DNA from: Myxococcales bacterium
Lineage (GTDB): Bacteria > Myxococcota_A > Polyangia > Fen-1088
Assembly (NCBI GenBank): GCA_022184915.1
Contig: JAGTJU010000001.1
Coordinates: 682,001-746,000, forward strand
Length of the DNA: 64,000 nucleotides
Direction: 5' to 3'
Part shown: positions 27,309-36,128 of the stretch, one piece after another
Layout of the letters: every line of letters starts with the position of its first letter
Position numbering within the stretch: the first letter of the stretch is position 1
Position numbers and translations under genes: made by a program
Notes under the pieces: generated by a model
The model's input: the letters and a program-made list of their open reading frames with translations, nothing else
The model's database searches: none
What the model was told of the DNA's origin: nothing

Positions 27309-28130
27309 TCAGAGCACCTTGGCTTCGTTGTGTAGCTTCTGAACCAGCTCTTCCACAGAGCTCACCTTTACGCCCGCCCGGCGTGCGGGGGGCGCCACGT
27401 GAGAGACGGTTTTCACCAGCACCTCTGGTGATACGCTGAAGCTGGCCACGGTGACCTCTTTGATCTCCTTCTTTTTGGCCGCCATGATCCCCTTGAGTGA
27501 GGCGTAGCGCGGGCCCTCGTCCCATTCGGCGTCGGGACCCACCAGGGCCTCGTTGTGTACGGCCTTCTTGCTGATGATGCGCAGGTCCACGGTCAGCACG
27601 GCGGGCACGGGAACGCGCTTTTCCTCGACGCCCGCATCCACCTCGCGGGTCGTCAGCACACTTTTGCCGTCGGCCGCCAGGCTCAAGCTGGCAAGGAAGG
27701 TGGCTTGGGGCCAGCCCAGGTAGCCGGCCAGCAACTGGCCCACCTGGTTGTCGTCACCGTCCACGGTTTGTTTGCCCATGACCACCAGGTCCGGCTTCTC
27801 CGCCTCCACGACACCCTTGAGGATCTGGGCCACGGCGTTCGAGTCCAACTCTTCGTCTTTGCCGTCGATCAGCAGCGCGCGGTCGGCGCCCATGGCCAAC
27901 AAGCCCCGCACCTGCTGGCCCGCATCTTTTGGCGCGATCGTCACCAGCACGACCTCGCCCGCCCGCTCGCCGCCCTTGCCTTTTTCCGTCAGGCGCAGGG
28001 CCGCTTCCACGGCGTATTCGTCGAAAGGGTTCACCTGCCAGCCAGGGTTCGCGAGGTCCAGAGACTCTCCCGCAAATTTCAGTTTTTGCTCAGGATTGGG
28101 AACGCGTTTGCAAGGGACGAGGATTTTCAC
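27309..28130 (-). CDS. etfB: Electron transfer flavoprotein beta subunit
   Basis: 273 residues from GTG 28130, chosen because AGGAG lies eight bases upstream; an in-frame ATG 24 codons earlier would add an unrelated tail. The N-terminus KILVPCKRVPNPEQK and the later NPFDEYAVEAALRL, MGADRALLIDG and VVMGKQTVDGDDNQVGQLLAGYLGWPQ stretches are typical of EtfB. The beta subunit completes the FAD/AMP-containing heterodimer with EtfA, encoded just downstream. Confidence 0.96.
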   Translation of the reverse strand: MKILVPCKRVPNPEQKLKFAGESLDLANPGWQVNPFDEYAVEAALRLTEKGKGGERAGEVVLVTIAPKDAGQQVRGLLAMGADRALLIDGKDEELDSNAVAQILKGVVEAEKPDLVVMGKQTVDGDDNQVGQLLAGYLGWPQATFLASLSLAADGKSVLTTREVDAGVEEKRVPVPAVLTVDLRIISKKAVHNEALVGPDAEWDEGPRYASLKGIMAAKKKEIKEVTVASFSVSPEVLVKTVSHVAPPARRAGVKVSSVEELVQKLHNEAKVL

Positions 28131-28246
28131 GGTGGCGTCTCCTGAAGGTTGGATGCGTGACCGGGTTAGTGTAGCGGGCCGCCCGCGGTGACGAACGCCC
28201 AAGCGCGCTCACCGCGTCGAAAGACGAGCGACCCGCTGAACGAGGC

Positions 28247-28780
28247 CTAGCTGGTCGCGATCTCGAGGGCCTCTTGTAGGTACTCGACGGTTTCTTCGTC
28301 CACATCAACCAGGTACACGGTGGCCGGCTTTTCGCCCTTGTGGGCGCGCAGCTCGTCCGCGATCGCCCGTGCCGCGTCACCCGGGTCGACCCCACCGAGG
28401 CCCGCGCCGATGCCAGGCATGGCGATCACCTCGAAGCCGTAGCGAGAGGCAGCAAGAAGCGCGGCGCGCGCGGCCCGACGCACGTTCTCCACAGTGCTCT
28501 TTTGCCCGGGCTCGTCGATGGTGGGCACGTGAATCACGTTTTTGGCCCAGAGCTTTCCGGCGTTGGTCACGACGGCAGCGCCCACCGCGATGGGGGCGAG
28601 CGACATCGCTTCCCTTTGGATGGTGGGGCCCCCCTTGCGCGAGATCGCTCCGGCCACGCCTCCGCCCATGATTCCCCAGGAATTTGCGGGACTTACGAGA
28701 GCATCGACCGCGAGTTCCGTAATGTCCGCTTGCGCCAGGTGAACTATCATTTTCCTTTTGCCCGCCACGAGGGCTTCCAT
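28247..28780 (-). CDS. Macro domain protein
   Basis: 177 residues covering a single macro domain: VDALVSPANSWGIMGGGVAGAI (the NAN/GGG substrate loop), VVTNAGKLWAKNVIHVPTID and VIAMPGIGAGLGGVDPGDAARAI. Macro domains bind ADP-ribose and related nucleotides, and some hydrolyse ADP-ribosylation. The usual N-A-N is S-P-A-N here, so catalytic activity is unclear. The internal ATG at 28750, preceded by AAGGAAA, may be the true start. Confidence 0.82.
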   Translation of the reverse strand: MEALVAGKRKMIVHLAQADITELAVDALVSPANSWGIMGGGVAGAISRKGGPTIQREAMSLAPIAVGAAVVTNAGKLWAKNVIHVPTIDEPGQKSTVENVRRAARAALLAASRYGFEVIAMPGIGAGLGGVDPGDAARAIADELRAHKGEKPATVYLVDVDEETVEYLQEALEIATS

Positions 28781-28865
28781 GGCTCACCGTACCACATGCG
28801 GGTCGAGGCTCCCAGCGGGTTGTCCACACGCGCGTGCCTTACGCCACGGCAGGCGGCGCGGGGGA

Positions 28866-29444
28866 CTACTCGTTCGTGCCCTCGGCCAGCGCCAGCTCGA
28901 GGGTTTTTTCCACCACCTCCGAGGCCGCTGACTGGGCGACACACAGCTCCTGAACGATGAGATCTTTCGCCGTGTCCAGCATGCGCCGTTCGCCGAAAGA
29001 GAGGGCCTTCGTGCGGCGCAGGTGATGGAGGTCCCGGAAGACCTCTGCCACCTCGAACAGGGAGCCCGACTTGATTTTCTCCATGAAGCCGCGGTAACGG
29101 CGGTTCCAGGTGTGCCGATCCAGGGGCACGTCCTTTTCCCGAAGAATTTGAAGGACCTCGGCGATCTCGTCTTGCCCCGCCACGGGTCGCAGACCCACCT
29201 GCTCGGCTTTGTGCACGGGGACGAGAATGCGCAGGCCTGTCTCGGTCATCTGCAAGACGTAGAAACGCTGGATTTTTCCGTGAATTTCGCGTCGCTCCAA
29301 CCCGACGATCTCCGCGATGCCCTGGGAAGGGTATACGGCCTTGTCGCCTACGTTGAACATGACCACCGTGCCTTCACCCAACTCGGCATCGAGGGCGTTC
29401 GAGACCTGGTCCTTGTCGTTTCGACCATGAGAGCCTGTCGTCAT
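28866..29444 (-). CDS. CarD/CdnL family transcriptional regulator
   Basis: Contains a full CarD_TRCF-type RNA polymerase interaction domain (FNVGDKAVYPSQGIAEIVGLE, RFYVLQM, LRILVPVHKAEQVGLRPV) and the helical C-terminal DNA-binding part (RDLHHLRRTKALSFGERRMLDTAKDLI). CdnL-type proteins bind the polymerase beta subunit and stabilise open complexes at rRNA and other promoters in Myxococcus and relatives. Start uncertain: ATG 29444 used; ATG 29360 (MFNVGDK) would give the compact CdnL-like form, and 29480 an extended one. Confidence 0.85.
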   Translation of the reverse strand: MTTGSHGRNDKDQVSNALDAELGEGTVVMFNVGDKAVYPSQGIAEIVGLERREIHGKIQRFYVLQMTETGLRILVPVHKAEQVGLRPVAGQDEIAEVLQILREKDVPLDRHTWNRRYRGFMEKIKSGSLFEVAEVFRDLHHLRRTKALSFGERRMLDTAKDLIVQELCVAQSAASEVVEKTLELALAEGTNE

Positions 29445-29680
29445 TGCTGGGGGACTTTGGCAGGATTCCTCAACGAGCACGCCTTGTCGGTAGTTTGCAT
29501 TACAAGTCTAACACGGCTGTTGTGATCGTTGCAACCACACTCGGACAAAACACTTGACGATTCGAGAGAGCTTGCTCCCGGGCATGCACACGTGTATCTA
29601 AAGGCTTGACATGTGCCCCGCACGCGACAACGCGGCGCGTTGGTGCTAGTTGCTTAGGTTGTCTTACACGTGAGGGGTTC

Positions 29681-32600
29681 ATGAGCTGTGCGCGCCGTTT
29701 CGGGGTCGTCGTTTCCGCATTGTTGTGTGGCCTCGTTCTCGCGGAGGGTCTGTCAGGCTGCTCGGTGTCCGACAAGGGCGTCGACCCCAAAGCCAGACCC
29801 GATGTCAGCGGAGGCGGGACGGGGGGCACCCCGGGTCAGGTCGGGGGTGAAGGGGGGCAAGGGCAAACGCCGGGCGACGATGGTGGGGCTCCTCCCCCGA
29901 GGTGCGAGCCTCAGGAGCGTCTGAAAGAGCGCGGCCAAGCGTGTGGGTGCAACGAAGAGTGCGACTCGAATTTCTGTGTCGATGGCGTGTGCTGCTCGGG
30001 CCCCTGCAACGGGACCTGCCAAGCCTGTGACGTACCTGGAAACATGGGAACGTGTGCGCCCATCCCGGCGGGCATCAAGCCAAAGAACGCCGCGCAATGT
30101 GCGAAGCAAGAGGTGTCCTCCTGCGGCACCGACGGAACCTGCGACGGCCTTGGAGGCTGCCGGACCTACCCAGACGGCACCATCTGTACGCCGGGAACCT
30201 GCGACGTGGCCACCGTGGTGGGCGAAAAAGTCTGCCTTGGGGGCAAGTGCGAGGCGGGGCCGAAGACCATTTGCACGCCCTTTAGCTGCGACCCGGCTGC
30301 GGCCCAGTGCTTCGGGGAGTGCACGAACGACAGCCAATGCGCGCCAGGCCAGCAGTGCAAAGACGGAAGCTGCGGCAAGAAGCCCGGCGGCGCGGCCTGT
30401 GATTCCGCAGACGAGTGCATCTCGGGGTTTTGCGCGGATGGGGTCTGCTGCAACACCTCTTGCGACGGCGCGTGCGTGAGCTGCAACCAGCCTCTGAAGA
30501 TGGGGGAATGTCTTCCCGTGGCCAAGGGCCTGCCAGACCCACGCATGCTGTGTAAAGACGAGGGGGCCAACACGTGCGGTACGAGTGGCGTATGCGATGG
30601 CGAAGGCGCGTGCGCACGGTACAGCAACACCACGGTCTGCCGCCCGTCACGTTGTGAGGGCAACAGCGAGGTGGCCGCGAGCACCTGTGACGGCAAGGGC
30701 AGTTGCAACGCGGGGGGGCAGACAGCCTGCCTTCCGTTCATCTGCTCAGCGGGAATGTGCAAGTCTGAGTGCATGTCGGACGCAGACTGCTTTGGCGGAA
30801 ACACCTGCATTGGTGGGTCGTGCGGAAAAAAGGGCAACGGTCAGGAGTGCAAAGGCAACAACCAGTGCCAATCGAATTTCTGTGTCGACGGCGTGTGCTG
30901 CGAGAGCGCCTGCCAGGGGCAGTGCCGCTTCTGTGCGTCGCAACAGGCCAAGGGCAAGTGCGTGAACGTCGCTGCCGGTGTGCCCGATCCGCGTCTTGCG
31001 GCCGGCATCACCGACCCGGCGCTCGTGTGCACCCAACAAGACAAAACCACCTGTGGCCGCAACGGGATGTGTAACGGCAACGGCGGCTGCCAGCGGTGGG
31101 ACAACAAAACCGTGTGCGCTCCCGAGTCGTGCTCGACCTCGACGAACACCTACTCCGAGCCGAAGCTGTGCAACGGATCCGGCCAGTGTCGCGCCCAGGG
31201 GTCGCAAACGTGTGCGCCTTACAAGTGTAACGGCAAGGTTTGTGCCACAGCCTGTGGTGCCGACAACCAGTGTACGGGAGACAACGTTTGCACCCTTGGC
31301 TCGTGTGGCAAAAAGCCCGACGGCGCCAAGTGCAACAACAAGGATGCGGAGTGCGACAGCGGCTATTGTCGTCAGGGCGTTTGCTGTCAAACCAACTGCA
31401 GCAGCCGGTGCTTCGCTTGTAACCTGCCGGGCAGCCAGGGCGTGTGCACGGCGGTGCCGGCGGGGGCTCCCGACCCCGCGGGCGTCTGTAAGGACGAGAC
31501 CGTCTCTACCTGCCGCAGCGACGGGACCTGCGATGGCTCTGGACAGTGCCGGCTTTACGCCAAGGGCAGGGTCTGTGCCGCGGCCAGCTGCAGCAACGGA
31601 AGCGAAGTGCCGGAGTCGATCTGCAACGGTACGGGGACCTGCGAGGCGGGATCGCCCCGCACCTGCGGAAACTACAAGTGCAACACCGGCGGCACGGAGT
31701 GCTTCGAGTCCTGCAGCACCAACGCGCAGTGCGCGAACAACAATTCGTGCGATGCCAACGGGTCGTGCGGAAAGAAGCCCGTGGGTGGAAGCTGTCAGGC
31801 CAACGCCGAATGTGAGAACGGCAACTGTTCCCAGGGTGTTTGCTGCAACGTGAAGTGCGACGGGGTCTGCAAAGCCTGTAACCTCGAGGGCAAACGCGGC
31901 ACCTGCTCCAACGTCAACCAGGGTCAGCCCGACGTGGCGGGGCGCTGTGAAACGAAGGCCCCCGAGACCTGCGGAACCACGGGGGTCTGCGACGGCGCCG
32001 GGGCTTGTGCGTTCCACGCCAGCACGGTGGTGTGTCGCCAGAAGACTTGTGTCGATGGTCCTTCGAGCTCGAGCGCAACGCCCGAGACGAAGTGTGACGG
32101 CAAGGGGCAGTGTCCCCCGGCTCCGACCGCAACGACCTGCCCGCTCATCCGGTGCGACACCACGAACAATGTCTGCCTGCCCAACTGCATGGCCGACGGT
32201 CAGTGCGTCCCATCGAGCTTCTGCGACGAAGGCAGCATGTCCTGCGGGGGTCGCAGGAACGATGGGGAAGAGTGTACGAGCCAAAACCAGTGCAAAACGG
32301 GTAGTCGGTGCGTGGAAGGGGTGTGCTGTAGCGGCGTGCCAGCGGGGCAAAACTCGTGTGGTCCGTGCAAGAGCTGCAAGGTCGCGGGCAAGTTCGGGAC
32401 CTGCCAAGCCGTGCCCGCAACGCCGGCGGGTCAGTCTGGTCCCGGTGCCTGCGCACCAGGGCCCACCGAGCATCCGATCTGCGGGACCATCGCGGCCTGC
32501 GACGGCAGTGGCAATTGCCGAAAAGCGCCTACGGGTCTTGCCTGCGGGACCACCTGCAGCGGCACCACGAGCGTCTCGTCGAAATGCAACGGCAGCGGGT

Positions 32601-33685
32601 CGTGTGTGGCAGACCCCGGTGTGACCTGCCCCAACAACCTGACCTGCAACGACCAGGGTACGGGCTGCCGCTCCAACTGTTCAGAGAACAGCCACTGTAC
32701 GGGGGGCAAGGTCTGTCAAACGGGCGTGTGTGTCGATCCCCCCACCCCCAAGGGGGGCGCGTGTGGCGAAGGCAAACCGAACTGCGCGGCGGACCTGGGC
32801 CTGGAGTTGCAGTGTGTGGATGGCGTTTGCTGTGCATCCTCTTGCAAGGGCCCCTGCGAGCAGTGCAACGCCCAGGGCGATTGTGTGCCGGTGACCTCGG
32901 GGGCCGATCCGCTGTGCAGCCCGAATATGCAGAACCGCGCCTGCAACACCGGGCAGTGCACGAGCAATGGCACCGTGGGGGTCTGCGCCGTCAACACCTG
33001 CGCGTCTGGCTGCAGCCCCGACAAATCCGGCGTGGTGGGCTCCACCTGCAACGGGGCGGGTGGGTGCACCAACCAGCCGATGGACTGCCCGAACGGCCTC
33101 ACGTGCAACGAAAGCACTGGCCAGTGCCGAAACAAGTGCCAAGACGATGCCGGCTGCCAGGCGGGCTACTACTGCCAAAACTGGAGCCAATCACCGACCT
33201 TCGAGACTTGTGTCAAGAAGGTCGGCAAGGGCGAGGAATGTGAGCAAAGCCAGCAGTGCGACACTTCGGGCGTCGCTTTGGTCTGTTCGCAGGGTGTTTG
33301 CTGTACCTCGGCCTGTACGGACACCTGCAAAACCTGCAACGGGTCCCAGAACAAGGGCGAGTGTTCGTTCGTGGGGGTGGGCGGCGTGGACCCCGACAAC
33401 CGGTGCGTTGCCTCGAACATCAACACGATGCCTTGTGGACAGGACGGTACCTGCAACGGGGCGGGGGCGTGTACCCTTCGCGCTGACGTGGCCTGCGGAA
33501 AGATGTGCTCTGCGGGTGATCCCTCGACGTCCTACGTCGAGCTCATGTGTGACGGGGCCGGGGGGTGTTCGCGGATGGGGCAACCCGTGCCTTGCCAAGT
33601 CAACGAGACCTGCCGCGCAAACGCCTCCAACCTGCCGGAGTGTCTCATGGACTCGATGTCCATGATGCCGCCCGAAGAGAACTGA
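29681..33685 (+). CDS. Giant Cys-rich repeat lipoprotein
   Basis: 1334 residues. Signal with lipobox LSGC (residues ~23-26); GAGGGG before ATG 29681. A short Gly-rich linker is followed by about eight repeats of 110-160 residues. Each has a xxCxxGVCCxxxC core (variants: NFCVDGVCC, GFCADGVCC, GYCRQGVCC, GNCSQGVCC, SRCVEGVCC, LQCVDGVCC, LVCSQGVCC), a C(x)nCGxxGxCDGxGxC stretch and a CGKK- or CNGxG-type link. The very high, even Cys content implies extensive disulfide bonding outside the cytoplasm. This repeat type is common in Myxococcota surface lipoproteins of unknown function. No enzymatic motif was seen. Confidence 0.85.
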   Translation: MSCARRFGVVVSALLCGLVLAEGLSGCSVSDKGVDPKARPDVSGGGTGGTPGQVGGEGGQGQTPGDDGGAPPPRCEPQERLKERGQACGCNEECDSNFCVDGVCCSGPCNGTCQACDVPGNMGTCAPIPAGIKPKNAAQCAKQEVSSCGTDGTCDGLGGCRTYPDGTICTPGTCDVATVVGEKVCLGGKCEAGPKTICTPFSCDPAAAQCFGECTNDSQCAPGQQCKDGSCGKKPGGAACDSADECISGFCADGVCCNTSCDGACVSCNQPLKMGECLPVAKGLPDPRMLCKDEGANTCGTSGVCDGEGACARYSNTTVCRPSRCEGNSEVAASTCDGKGSCNAGGQTACLPFICSAGMCKSECMSDADCFGGNTCIGGSCGKKGNGQECKGNNQCQSNFCVDGVCCESACQGQCRFCASQQAKGKCVNVAAGVPDPRLAAGITDPALVCTQQDKTTCGRNGMCNGNGGCQRWDNKTVCAPESCSTSTNTYSEPKLCNGSGQCRAQGSQTCAPYKCNGKVCATACGADNQCTGDNVCTLGSCGKKPDGAKCNNKDAECDSGYCRQGVCCQTNCSSRCFACNLPGSQGVCTAVPAGAPDPAGVCKDETVSTCRSDGTCDGSGQCRLYAKGRVCAAASCSNGSEVPESICNGTGTCEAGSPRTCGNYKCNTGGTECFESCSTNAQCANNNSCDANGSCGKKPVGGSCQANAECENGNCSQGVCCNVKCDGVCKACNLEGKRGTCSNVNQGQPDVAGRCETKAPETCGTTGVCDGAGACAFHASTVVCRQKTCVDGPSSSSATPETKCDGKGQCPPAPTATTCPLIRCDTTNNVCLPNCMADGQCVPSSFCDEGSMSCGGRRNDGEECTSQNQCKTGSRCVEGVCCSGVPAGQNSCGPCKSCKVAGKFGTCQAVPATPAGQSGPGACAPGPTEHPICGTIAACDGSGNCRKAPTGLACGTTCSGTTSVSSKCNGSGSCVADPGVTCPNNLTCNDQGTGCRSNCSENSHCTGGKVCQTGVCVDPPTPKGGACGEGKPNCAADLGLELQCVDGVCCASSCKGPCEQCNAQGDCVPVTSGADPLCSPNMQNRACNTGQCTSNGTVGVCAVNTCASGCSPDKSGVVGSTCNGAGGCTNQPMDCPNGLTCNESTGQCRNKCQDDAGCQAGYYCQNWSQSPTFETCVKKVGKGEECEQSQQCDTSGVALVCSQGVCCTSACTDTCKTCNGSQNKGECSFVGVGGVDPDNRCVASNINTMPCGQDGTCNGAGACTLRADVACGKMCSAGDPSTSYVELMCDGAGGCSRMGQPVPCQVNETCRANASNLPECLMDSMSMMPPEEN

Positions 33686-33689
33686 AAGG

Positions 33690-34862
33690 GTGGGTTCTGC
33701 CCGCAGGACAGGCGACGAGGTCATCCGCGTCGCCGTCGAGTCCTTGGCTCCCGGAGGCGATGCCTTCGGGCGCCAGGTGGGGGGCGCTGCGGCGGGACGG
33801 GCCACTTTCGTGGCCTTTGCGGCGCCCGGTGAAGTGGTGAAGGCGCGGCTCGTGCGGGAAAAACGCGATGTGGCCTTCGCGGAGCTGCTCGAGGTGGAAA
33901 CGCCCGCCGCAGGGCGCGTGACGCCCCGGTGTGCACTCTTCGGCCGCTGCGGGGGGTGCCAGTGGCAGCACGTGGACCTCGCCGTGCAGCAGGCTGCCAA
34001 AGAAGCCATCGTGAAGCGGGCGTTGCGCAGCGAGGCCGTGCGCTTCTTCGCGGGCTCTTTGGCATTCGGGTACCGAGATCGGGCCAAGTTCGTTGCGGTC
34101 GAGCGCGAGCGCACGGTGCTGGGTTTCAAGCGGCGCCAGTCTCACGAGGTCATCGACGTGCCCGCCTGTCCCCTCTTGTCACCCGTGGCTGCCCGGGGGC
34201 TGGCCTGGCTCAGGCAGCATCCGCCACCTCCCGGCGACGCTTACCTTCAGGCGGGCTGTGACGGCTTCGTGGGTGTCAAAACCGCGGACGAGACTCTGCG
34301 TGAGAGGGAAGGGGTGACCGAGCCCGTGCAGCACCTGGATGTGGCCGCCCCTGCAGAGCCTCCCCTGCGGATCGCGATCGGAGGGTTTGCTCAAGTGGGG
34401 GCGTTGGCCAACCAAGTGCTGGTCGAGCGGGTGCTGGCGTCGCTCCAGGCTCCGGGCGGCCCTGTGCTCGAGCTTTACGCCGGGGCCGGGAACTTCACCC
34501 GTTTTCTCGTGCGGCGGGGATACGAGGTGGAATCCAGCGACGCCGACCTTGTGGCGCTGTCGCTCGGCCGGCAGAACGTGCCCGAGGCGAAGTGGGTCAG
34601 CCCCGACCAGGTCTCCCCGCAGGTGCACTTCGACCAGGTGCTCGTGGATCCCCCCCGGACGGGTCTCGACCCGCAGGGGTTCGAGCTGGCCTGTCGTGCC
34701 CAGCGGCGGCTGGTTTACGTGTCGTGTGACCCCCAGACCCTGGGCCGTGACGCGCGCCGTCTCGCCGAAGCCGGGCTTCATTTGGTCGACGCCGACGCCA
34801 TCGACTTGATGCCCCAGACCTTTCACGTCGAGGTGGTGGCCCGCTTCGATCGTTTGCGCTGA
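33690..34862 (+). CDS. RNA (uracil-5-)-methyltransferase, TrmA/RlmD family
   Basis: 390 residues. An N-terminal TRAM-like domain is followed by the iron-sulfur cysteine motif CALFGRCGGCQWQH, a SAM-binding site LELYAGAGNFTRFL, VDPPRTG, and the catalytic region LVYVSCDPQTLGRD holding the nucleophilic Cys. These are standard for the class I SAM enzymes that make m5U in rRNA or tRNA; which RNA is modified cannot be told from the motifs. GTG 33690 is five bases after the upstream stop, suggesting co-transcription or read-through from the lipoprotein gene. Confidence 0.9.
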   Translation: MGSARRTGDEVIRVAVESLAPGGDAFGRQVGGAAAGRATFVAFAAPGEVVKARLVREKRDVAFAELLEVETPAAGRVTPRCALFGRCGGCQWQHVDLAVQQAAKEAIVKRALRSEAVRFFAGSLAFGYRDRAKFVAVERERTVLGFKRRQSHEVIDVPACPLLSPVAARGLAWLRQHPPPPGDAYLQAGCDGFVGVKTADETLREREGVTEPVQHLDVAAPAEPPLRIAIGGFAQVGALANQVLVERVLASLQAPGGPVLELYAGAGNFTRFLVRRGYEVESSDADLVALSLGRQNVPEAKWVSPDQVSPQVHFDQVLVDPPRTGLDPQGFELACRAQRRLVYVSCDPQTLGRDARRLAEAGLHLVDADAIDLMPQTFHVEVVARFDRLR

Positions 34863-34914
34863 CCGCGCTCGCGCGGCAGGCCCCGCCGGCGAGTGTTTCG
34901 GCTACACTGCGCGC

Positions 34915-36105
34915 GTGTCCGACGCAGCTCAAATTTTGGTGACCGTCACCGGCCCCGATCGCCCCGGTGTCACGTCAACACTCATGGGGATCCTGGCCGA
35001 TCGAGGTGCCGGGCTCGACGACATCGAGCAAGTGGTGGTGCAAGGCCAACTCACCCTCTGCCTGCTCATCTCGGTGCCGCCCTCGAGCGACGTGCTCAAA
35101 GAGATGCTGTTCGCAGCCAAGCAGCTCGACATGGAGCTCGACTTCAAGCCCGTGGATCCCACCGAGGCGGCGGCTGCTGCTGCAGACACCGGCCGGCGGT
35201 ACGTGATCACCGCCATCGGCCGCTCGCTCGGGCCGCCCTCGCTGCACGCCTTGGCATCGACTTTGGCCGGTGAAGGCGCGAACATCGAGAAGATCTCGCG
35301 GCTCTCGGAAGGCGCGATCACCTCGCTCGAGATTCACGCAAAGCTGCCTGCCGATCGGGATCACGAAAATCTCAAGCGCGTGCTGCTCGCAGTGGCCACC
35401 CGCTCGGCCTTCGATGTGTCGCTGCAGCGCGAGAGCCTCTACCGCCGCTCGAAGCGGCTGGTCGTGATGGACATGGATTCCACCCTCATCCAGATCGAAG
35501 TGATCGACGAGCTGGCCCGGCGGTACGACGTGGGCGAACGGGTGGCGCGCATCACCGAGCAAGCCATGCGCGGCGAGATGGACTACGACGAATCGCTACG
35601 CCAGCGGGTCAGCCTGCTGGCAGGGATGGACGCGCGCATCCTCGAGCAGATCTGCGCCGAGCTGCCGCTCACCGAAGGCGCCGAGATCTTGGTGCGGGTG
35701 CTCAAGCGGCTTGGTTACCGGATCGCCGTTTTGTCCGGTGGCTTTTCACAGGCTGCGGAGGCGCTCAAGCGGCGGCTGGGGCTGGACTATGCGTTCTCGA
35801 ATCAACTCGAGATCGCTGACGGTCGCCTCACGGGGCGGGTGACGGGGCCCATCGTCAATGCGCAGCGGAAGGCCGAGTTGCTCGAGCTCATCGCCCAGCT
35901 CGAGGGGGTGTTGCTGGACCAGACCATCGCCGTGGGCGACGGAGCCAACGACGCCCTGATGCTCGAGAAGGCAGGACTTGGCATCGCGTTTCACGCCAAG
36001 CCCACCCTACGCGAGCGCGCGGACACGGCGATCTCCGCAGGCGGTCTCGACTCGGTGCTTTATCTTCTCGGCTTGAGCGCCCGGGAGATCAAAGAGATCA
36101 GCTAG
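34915..36105 (+). CDS. serB: Phosphoserine phosphatase with N-terminal ACT domains
   Basis: 396 residues from GTG 34915. Residues ~5-170 contain two ACT-like regulatory domains (ILVTVTGPDRPGVTSTLMGIL, YVITAIGRSLGPPSLHALAS). The HAD phosphatase core follows, with catalytic VVMDMDSTLIQIEVIDELARR, the IAVLSGGFSQAAEAL motif, and VGDGANDALMLEKAGLGIAF. It performs the last step of serine synthesis, hydrolysis of phosphoserine. ACT domains suggest amino acid control. It starts 52 bases after the methyltransferase gene and converges on nadB. Confidence 0.94.
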   Translation: MSDAAQILVTVTGPDRPGVTSTLMGILADRGAGLDDIEQVVVQGQLTLCLLISVPPSSDVLKEMLFAAKQLDMELDFKPVDPTEAAAAAADTGRRYVITAIGRSLGPPSLHALASTLAGEGANIEKISRLSEGAITSLEIHAKLPADRDHENLKRVLLAVATRSAFDVSLQRESLYRRSKRLVVMDMDSTLIQIEVIDELARRYDVGERVARITEQAMRGEMDYDESLRQRVSLLAGMDARILEQICAELPLTEGAEILVRVLKRLGYRIAVLSGGFSQAAEALKRRLGLDYAFSNQLEIADGRLTGRVTGPIVNAQRKAELLELIAQLEGVLLDQTIAVGDGANDALMLEKAGLGIAFHAKPTLRERADTAISAGGLDSVLYLLGLSAREIKEIS

Positions 36106-36128
36106 CGCTCAGGGCCACGATCCGTCGT

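Noticed and set aside
29606-29680. TTGACA at 29606-29611 as a promoter for the Cys-rich lipoprotein
   Set aside because: No acceptable -10 box at 15-19 bases; left out for lack of support.
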